From: an uncultured Gammaproteobacteria bacterium
Lineage (GTDB): Bacteria > Pseudomonadota > Gammaproteobacteria > Pseudomonadales > Pseudohongiellaceae
Assembly: GCA_903926285.1 (NCBI GenBank)
Contig: CAIYIP010000525.1
Coordinates: 1 to 7,258 of the forward strand
Length of the DNA: 7,258 nt
Direction: 5' to 3'
The notes beneath the pieces are model-generated. The model saw only the letters and a list, made by a program, of their open reading frames with translations. It was not told where the DNA came from and did not search any database. The position numbers were made by a program, and so were the translations under genes. This document shows, in pieces, positions 1 to 3,615 of the stretch (position 1 is its first letter; each line of letters opens with the position of its first letter).

Positions 1-1
1 C

Positions 2-289
2 AATCCGGGCAAGGTAATCGGCGAACTCATGACCGGCGCTGACAACCCCAAAAAAGTCAGCGTCAATCTGCTTTGCATTGAAAGCGTCGCCGTCGTTGTG
101 ATCGAAGGCTTCAACATCATTCACATCAACATCCCCAAAGCGCCCCTCTATTTGCGCCCCGTCTATATCGGCAACGACCCCATCAACGGCAGCTTCGTCC
201 GCGATCGATCCAGTGATATCAAACTTTCTCCAGACAGAGTGCGACGTATGCAGGCGCGGGTTAGGGGGGAGTTATTGGCGCAGTCGTGA
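2..289 (+). CDS. C-terminal end of an AlbA_2 (Schlafen-type) ATP-binding/helicase-like protein, partial
   Basis: The reading frame is open from the left edge and ends at TGA 287-289, so the start lies outside the window. The visible 95 residues carry the pattern seen at the end of the AlbA_2 fold in 'ATP-binding protein / putative RecG-like helicase' proteins: NPKKVSVNLL, then a beta strand ending INIPKAP, then RPVYIGNDPINGSFVR. From memory of the family, the counterpart is NPxKVSxNLL...VIxVPRA...RPVYIxxNPxxGTYxR. These proteins are thought to bind nucleic acid, often as regulators or in defence-like accessory loci. Most continue well beyond this domain, but here the protein stops about 24 residues after the last recognisable strand. 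It may therefore be C-terminally truncated, with the break next to the AT-rich segment that starts near 300. The family call is fairly good. Whether the gene is intact cannot be judged. Confidence 0.6.
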   Translation, partial: NPGKVIGELMTGADNPKKVSVNLLCIESVAVVVIEGFNIIHINIPKAPLYLRPVYIGNDPINGSFVRDRSSDIKLSPDRVRRMQARVRGELLAQS

Positions 290-368
290 GGGCATTTTTT
301 TGCGGCATTCAATAAGCTATCTCCCACAGAGAAAAAATGGAAAATTCTGAATCCTCTGCTAGTCTGAA

Positions 369-1154
369 TTGAAAGCCAGTGTAAGAAAATTTAGCGCGCA
401 GCTGCCGATTATGTTTTCAAAAGAAAGAGACCTCATAAATTTAAACCAATTAGGGTTATTACGATTTTTGTGGATATTTTTTCGATATATTCTCGTAATC
501 GTTTTCTTCGATTCTGTTGTGAAGTTGTTTTTTTATGCGGGTAGTCGCACATTAAATATTAGCGGCGCAAGCGACATATCCGTTTCTTCTGCCAATCTCG
601 TTGCTTTTGTCACCAGCACATTAGCTGGATGTGCCTTTTCGTATTCGCTTATTCGCAAATATTTCCCGGAAAGTTCTGGAATTAATTCCTTAATCGAAGT
701 TGGATTAAGAAGGTGTTCGATAAGAATATGTTTCTTAAGTGTGTGTATTGGTATTTGCATGGCGATCATTTTTGAAAAATACATGCAGGCCTCCTTCCCT
801 GCTCCTGCAGCCGTAATATCAAATTCTGGACGTTTGTTGGGTCAATCGGAGCAGCTACTTAAACCATATTATTTGCTTATTAGTGTGGGGATTGGGCCAA
901 TAGCTGAGGAATTGTTTTTCCGAGGTTTCCTATATAAAGTATTTTCGCCTTCTTGGGGCAAAGTGATCGCTGGATCGGTTGTGACGATAGTTTTTGTTTT
1001 GTTGCATTTTCGTGCTTTTCAATATTGGGTGGCTCTAACATCATTAGTACTTGGTTCAATTGTGCTGCTTCTCCTGAGAGAAAAATCAGACTCTCTAATT
1101 CCTCCTATTTTGATGCACCAGTTTTATAACGCAGGAGTAGGAATATGGGGGTGA
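369..1154 (+). CDS. CPBP family intramembrane metalloprotease (CAAX protease/bacteriocin-processing, 'Abi')
   Basis: A 261-residue, very hydrophobic protein with several predicted membrane helices, for example residues 29-56, 78-96, 118-136, 166-178, 198-212 and 219-237. It has all three CPBP signatures: EExxxR (E180, E181, R185), FxxxH (F209, H213) and HxxxN (H250, N254). Family members are membrane-embedded Glu/His proteases. In bacteriocin loci of lactic acid bacteria, related proteins (PlnI and SkkI type) act as immunity factors. Here the gene lies 101 bases upstream of a microcin-like precursor on the same strand, so immunity or peptide processing is inferred. The TTG at 369 gives the longest form. 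ATG 411 (247 residues) is an equally plausible start, since neither has a convincing ribosome-binding site. The DNA is much more AT-rich than the flanking genes and uses many ATA, TTA and AGA codons, which suggests transfer. The family call is strong; the role is inferred. Confidence 0.85.
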   Translation: MKASVRKFSAQLPIMFSKERDLINLNQLGLLRFLWIFFRYILVIVFFDSVVKLFFYAGSRTLNISGASDISVSSANLVAFVTSTLAGCAFSYSLIRKYFPESSGINSLIEVGLRRCSIRICFLSVCIGICMAIIFEKYMQASFPAPAAVISNSGRLLGQSEQLLKPYYLLISVGIGPIAEELFFRGFLYKVFSPSWGKVIAGSVVTIVFVLLHFRAFQYWVALTSLVLGSIVLLLLREKSDSLIPPILMHQFYNAGVGIWG

Positions 1155-1183
1155 AGCTAAAATAGTTAGAATAACAGACTGAA

Positions 1184-1239
1184 TCTAGAGCAGTTGTTAT
1201 ACAGTCATGCCATTGGTTTGAGTGTTTTTAACTCTAGAA
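1184..1239. repeat. Inverted repeat TCTAGAG / CTCTAGA around the microcin-like gene's promoter region
   Basis: TCTAGAG at 1184-1190 is the exact reverse complement of CTCTAGA at 1233-1239, with 42 bases between the arms. The arms bracket the candidate extended -10 and end just before the ribosome-binding site. This could be a pair of operator half-sites, a long-loop hairpin or chance; seven-base arms are not strong evidence. Confidence 0.3.
1195..1203 (+). promoter_or_regulatory. Candidate extended -10 promoter for the microcin-like gene
   Basis: TGTTATACA fits an extended -10 element (TGn followed by TATACA, 4 of 6 to TATAAT). No good -35 hexamer is found 16-18 bases upstream. Transcription from here would begin near 1210 and give a leader of about 45 bases that contains the AAGGAG ribosome-binding site at 1245-1250. 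The gene could instead be read from the CPBP promoter. This is a motif match only. Confidence 0.3.
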
Positions 1240-1255
1240 TTAACAAGGAGTGTTT

Positions 1256-1444
1256 ATGCGTAATTTAGAAATCCAGGAAATGGATGCGGTTTCAGGTGGC
1301 TTCGAGTGGTCAATAAATATTGGTGGTGTAGTAGAGGTATCAGGCGATGGAGGAGACCTTGCTGAGGGCTACGACTGGGCCGTCGGTCAAATGTCCGACT
1401 TCTTCACCTGGTGGGATCCAGCGGGTTACTACTCTGGTTGCTAA
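1256..1444 (+). CDS. Double-glycine-leader, class II microcin-like precursor peptide
   Basis: A 62-residue precursor. Its start is fixed by a strong AAGGAG site (1245-1250) five bases before ATG 1256; the in-frame GTG at 1250 lies inside that site and is unlikely to be used. The first 15 residues, MRNLEIQEMDAVSGG, match the secretion leader of class II microcins (microcin V begins MRTLTLNELDSVSGG). In that group, a C39-peptidase ABC exporter cuts after the GG pair. The predicted 47-residue core starts FEWSINIGG and ends PAGYYSGC. It has nine Gly, ten aromatic residues, eight Asp/Glu, no Lys/Arg/His and a single C-terminal Cys. The C-terminus is not the Ser-rich tail of siderophore-bearing class IIb microcins. 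The CPBP gene upstream is a candidate immunity or processing partner. No exporter is present, so export would need genes elsewhere. The leader class is clear; antibacterial activity is inferred, and a signalling peptide is the alternative. Confidence 0.8.
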   Translation: MRNLEIQEMDAVSGGFEWSINIGGVVEVSGDGGDLAEGYDWAVGQMSDFFTWWDPAGYYSGC

Positions 1445-1468
1445 CCTGCATTAACAGCAGTAACCAAC

Positions 1469-1495
1469 AGTCCCGTATCAAGCAGTTGCGGGACT
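1469..1495 (+). terminator. Probable intrinsic terminator after the microcin-like gene
   Basis: AGTCCCG (1469-1475) pairs perfectly with CGGGACT (1489-1495). A further CAA/TTG pairing (1479-1481 with 1486-1488) closes a GCAG tetraloop inside the larger loop. A short TTT follows at 1495-1497. The hairpin starts 24 bases after the peptide stop and lies between convergent genes, the expected place for a terminator. The U-tract is short, so termination may be partial. Confidence 0.5.
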
Positions 1496-1499
1496 TTCT

Positions 1500-1525
1500 G
1501 AAAGCAGGCAGGGGCGTTTGCTTTC
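1500..1525. other. Second hairpin in the convergent intergenic region
   Basis: GAAAGCA (1500-1506) is the exact reverse complement of TGCTTTC (1519-1525), with a 12-base loop. It starts five bases after the first hairpin and ends 14 bases from the GST stop on the opposite strand. It may help terminate transcripts from the GST side or protect 3' ends. Neither strand shows a clear T-run after it, so it is described only as a hairpin. Confidence 0.35.
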
Positions 1526-1539
1526 CGGTGCAACTCTCC

Positions 1540-2235
1540 TTACGTTGGTTTACACACATCTTTCCCAGCCACATAAGCCGGTCTCGACGTCACACGTTTG
1601 CGCCACGCTTGCACATGTTCGTACGAGGGCATGTCGAGGTGTTCACTGGCGTGGTAGGACACATCGAGACACTCGACCCAGGGGGCGGTGGCGATATCGA
1701 CGATGCTGTAGTCGTCCATTAGATAGGCGCGGTCCTTTAGTCGGTTGTTGAGCACTGCCAACAAGCGCTTGGCTTCGTTCGTGTAGCGCTCCCTGGCGTA
1801 GCTGTCGTTGGTTTTGTCCTTTGCGTAAAAAAAGAAGTGACCAAACTGGCCAAACATGGGGCCAATATGGGCGGCCTGGAACACGAGCCACTGGCGGGCA
1901 TCCATCCGTCCGCGGTAGGTACGGGGAAACAGCATGCCGGTTTTGTCGGCCAGGTATTCGAGAATCACGACGCTTTCCATCAACATGATGGGCTCGCCTT
2001 CCGGGCCTTGGGGATCAAGCAATGCGGGGATTTTGCCGTTGGGGCTGAGCTTGAGGTAGTCGGGGTCGAACTGGTCCTTGTTTCCGATATGGATCAGGTG
2101 GGCGTCGTAGCTCAGGCCCATTTCTTCAAGGCAGACGCCGACTTTTTGGCCATTGGGGGTGCTCATCGAATACAGCTGGATCGCATCCGGCATCGTGGGC
2201 GGCCAGCGTGCGGGAAACCACGTAATCGGTGGCAT
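1540..2235 (-). CDS. Nu-class glutathione S-transferase (YfcG/YghU type)
   Basis: A 231-residue cytosolic GST. The N-terminal thioredoxin-like domain (about residues 18-100) holds the TPNG motif at 26-29, typical of Nu-class enzymes, where Thr and Asn contact the glutathione sulfur. It also holds the cis-proline segment GKIPAL (67-72) and the glutathione-binding ES at 87-88. The helical domain (about 105-225) has the class-typical IGPMFGQ (124-130) and the N-cap box SIVDIA (177-182). Related enzymes are disulfide-bond reductases or peroxidases that bind GSH/GSSG. The start used is the ATG at 2235-2233, preceded by AAGGA with a seven-base spacer. A 25-residue upstream extension in the same frame has no such support. 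The gene converges on the microcin-like gene and diverges from the gene at 2409. Family assignment is secure; the substrate is unknown. The seven-residue C-terminal tail containing Cys228 is not part of any motif I recognise. Confidence 0.93.
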   Translation of the reverse strand: MPPITWFPARWPPTMPDAIQLYSMSTPNGQKVGVCLEEMGLSYDAHLIHIGNKDQFDPDYLKLSPNGKIPALLDPQGPEGEPIMLMESVVILEYLADKTGMLFPRTYRGRMDARQWLVFQAAHIGPMFGQFGHFFFYAKDKTNDSYARERYTNEAKRLLAVLNNRLKDRAYLMDDYSIVDIATAPWVECLDVSYHASEHLDMPSYEHVQAWRKRVTSRPAYVAGKDVCKPT

Positions 2236-2317
2236 CTGAAGTTCCTTTTCATTGGATTTCCCCGGATTAAACCATACCTCGGAAGTCCCAAGTAAGTGCC
2301 ATTCCCCCAAGCATTAG

Positions 2318-2346
2318 TCGACAAGTCCAGAGTGGCTGTGGATAAT
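2318..2346 (+). promoter_or_regulatory. Sigma-70-like promoter for the 68-residue gene and carboxylesterase
   Basis: TCGACA (2318-2323, 5 of 6 to TTGACA) and GATAAT (2341-2346, 5 of 6 to TATAAT) are separated by exactly 17 bases. Transcription would start near 2353, about 55 bases before the ATG at 2409. It would carry both the truncated glutaredoxin-like gene and the overlapping esterase gene. The -10 overlaps a perfect DnaA-box sequence on the minus strand (2337-2345). Confidence 0.5.
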
Positions 2347-2408
2347 GCCGCCACTTTTTCATCTCCTCCCGCAGGGGCCTCGCACATTCCAAGTACTACA
2401 CGAACATC

Positions 2409-2615
2409 ATGAGCAAAGCGGTCCGCAATATTGTTTGTTTAGTAGTAGGTGTTTTTGGCTGGTTAACGCGCCCCGCGCAGATCCAGCGCGTAGAAGACAA
2501 CCAAACCGTGCAATGGCTGGACGATTCCCGGCACATAATCCAGGATCTCAATCAGCGTTTTGATACCACGGTTGCAGAAAGACTCCCCCGCCTGATCAAA
2601 GGATTGAATGCATGA
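2409..2615 (+). CDS. Small protein resembling a membrane-anchored glutaredoxin that has lost its catalytic core
   Basis: A 68-residue protein. Residues 1-21 form a hydrophobic N-terminal segment (membrane anchor), followed by RPAQIQR. Residues 28-51 include RVEDNQTVQWLDDSRHIIQD. Both halves resemble, from memory, a gammaproteobacterial family of about 120-130 residues. Those proteins have an N-terminal helix, a 'TRPxxxKR' linker, a glutaredoxin fold with CPFC, and an end like CLRIExxGxVRWLYESxxIIxYLxxRF. Here the linker is followed directly by the family's end, and the roughly 60 residues with CPxC are absent while the frame is kept. If right, the product cannot act as a thiol oxidoreductase. 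The stop (TGA 2613-2615) overlaps the esterase start (ATG 2612) in ATGA, so the frame may be kept mainly for translational coupling. No good ribosome-binding site precedes ATG 2409. An unrelated small membrane protein is the alternative. Confidence 0.55.
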   Translation: MSKAVRNIVCLVVGVFGWLTRPAQIQRVEDNQTVQWLDDSRHIIQDLNQRFDTTVAERLPRLIKGLNA

Positions 2616-3274
2616 GCGAATATTTGTCCTGTGTCGAAGTTGAACCTGCCACAGCGGCCAACGCTGCCATTATCTGGCTGCATGGCCTCGGTGCCGATGG
2701 CAACGATTTTGTGCCCATACTGCCGATGTTGCTTTTGCCGGTTGGCCTGGCGATACGTTATATCCTGCCGCACGCACCTGTCATGGCGGTAACCGTAAAC
2801 AGTGGCGCAATCATGCCAGCGTGGTACGACGTGATGGATTTTGCTGCCGAGCGTAAATACAACCACGATGATCTGCTCAAATCATCCGCTGAGGTGCAGG
2901 CACTGATTGAGCGCGAGATTGAGCGTGGTATCCCGAGCGAACGCATCATGCTGATCGGTTTTTCACAGGGCGGAGCAGTAAACTTCCAGGCGGCGTTGAG
3001 TTATGACAAAAAGCTGGCTGGCCTGCTCGCGCTGTCCACGTATTTCCCCACCGCACTCTCTGTTACTCCAACTCCCGCCAATGCCAACCTGCCGATTGCC
3101 ATCTTCCATGGGGCCGGGGATCCGCTGTTGCCGATTAGTCTTGCGAGAAGTGCGCGACGCCAGCTCGAACACATGGGTCTCACGCCTGAGTTCCGCACCT
3201 ATGACATGGGTCATGAGGTCTGTGGTGAAGAAATCAACGATATCGGCGGGTTTATCAAGAGCTGCCTCGCGTAA
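2612..3274 (+). CDS. Carboxylesterase/phospholipase-type alpha/beta hydrolase (YpfH/EstB family)
   Basis: A 220-residue cytosolic serine hydrolase. The family's oxyanion-region segment LHGLGADGNDF (23-33) is followed by PHAPVMAVTVNSG (53-65) and PAWYDV (69-74). The nucleophile elbow is GFSQGG with Ser118. The rest of the triad is Asp170 in GAGDP and His201 in MGHEV. Length and motif order match Pseudomonas carboxylesterase II and acyl-protein thioesterase-like enzymes, which hydrolyse short-chain carboxylic esters and lysophospholipids. AAAGGA (2598-2603), eight bases before the ATG, is a good ribosome-binding site inside the preceding gene, and the two genes overlap by ATGA. Family and catalytic residues are secure; the natural substrate is unknown. 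Confidence 0.93.
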   Translation: MSEYLSCVEVEPATAANAAIIWLHGLGADGNDFVPILPMLLLPVGLAIRYILPHAPVMAVTVNSGAIMPAWYDVMDFAAERKYNHDDLLKSSAEVQALIEREIERGIPSERIMLIGFSQGGAVNFQAALSYDKKLAGLLALSTYFPTALSVTPTPANANLPIAIFHGAGDPLLPISLARSARRQLEHMGLTPEFRTYDMGHEVCGEEINDIGGFIKSCLA

Positions 3275-3403
3275 CAGCTGCATCAAGCGCAGGTTTGCAG
3301 TTGGCACGAAGAAACTACGATAACCGGCAATCAGTCCAGGCAATCGTCGAGGCTGAGTGCCTACTCTGGTGGCGCGCCGCGAAATTTCTATGTCTCCTCA
3401 GCA

Positions 3404-3422
3404 ATTTGCGAATTGAGCAAAT
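3404..3422. repeat. Perfect inverted repeat ATTTGC-N7-GCAAAT
   Basis: Six-base arms at 3404-3409 and 3417-3422 are exact reverse complements around GAATTGA. Size and spacing suit a dimeric repressor site or a small hairpin. It lies 120 bases upstream of the candidate promoter, too far for simple steric repression of it. It could be chance. Confidence 0.25.
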
Positions 3423-3541
3423 AGCACTCCGTTTGTTGTTGCGCCATGTACAATGGCAGACCAACCACCACAGGATTCTGATGGAGTTTTGCAAAATTTA
3501 CCGCCAGCCCAGCAGGCTCTCAACGCACCGCTGGCTTTCCT

Positions 3542-3572
3542 TTGACAGCCAAGTCTTTGATAAGGGTAGAAT
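3542..3572 (+). promoter_or_regulatory. Sigma-70-like promoter for the PAS-GGDEF-EAL gene
   Basis: TTGACA (3542-3547, full consensus) and TAGAAT (3567-3572, 5 of 6) are separated by 19 bases, which is two longer than ideal. Transcription would start near 3579, leaving a leader of about 37 bases before ATG 3616. That placement argues against the upstream starts for the c-di-GMP protein. Confidence 0.5.
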
Positions 3573-3615
3573 TGCGCATAATCCACAGGGAAGCAGTGCT
3601 GTATACCAATCTGCC

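Larger units (their letters stand above)
3275..3615. other. Leader/intergenic region before the c-di-GMP gene
   Basis: The downstream gene's reading frame stays open back to a TTG at 3295. Its translation here is rich in Arg, His, Trp and Cys and matches no domain I know, so it is probably untranslated. The stretch holds a perfect inverted repeat at 3404-3422, a 30-codon frame at 3453-3545 in another phase, and a good promoter at 3542-3572. No terminator with a T-run is visible after the esterase. Confidence 0.5.

Noticed and set aside
294..301. T-run after the AlbA_2 fragment as a terminator
   Set aside because: No convincing GC-rich stem precedes the T-run.
1250..1255. GTG 1250 as the start of the microcin-like peptide
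   Set aside because: It overlaps the AAGGAG ribosome-binding site; ATG 1256 has ideal spacing and restores the MR... start typical of microcin leaders.
1837..2295. Plus-strand open frame (152 codons) over the GST gene
   Set aside because: It is antisense to a GST with intact TPNG, cis-Pro and N-cap motifs, and has no ribosome-binding site.
2266..2295. Minus-strand promoter for the GST gene (TTACTT-N18-TTTAAT)
   Set aside because: The -35 hexamer matches only two of six consensus positions.
2236..2310. N-terminal 25-residue extension of the GST
   Set aside because: The AAGGA site seven bases before the ATG at 2235 marks that codon as the start, and the extension matches nothing in the family.
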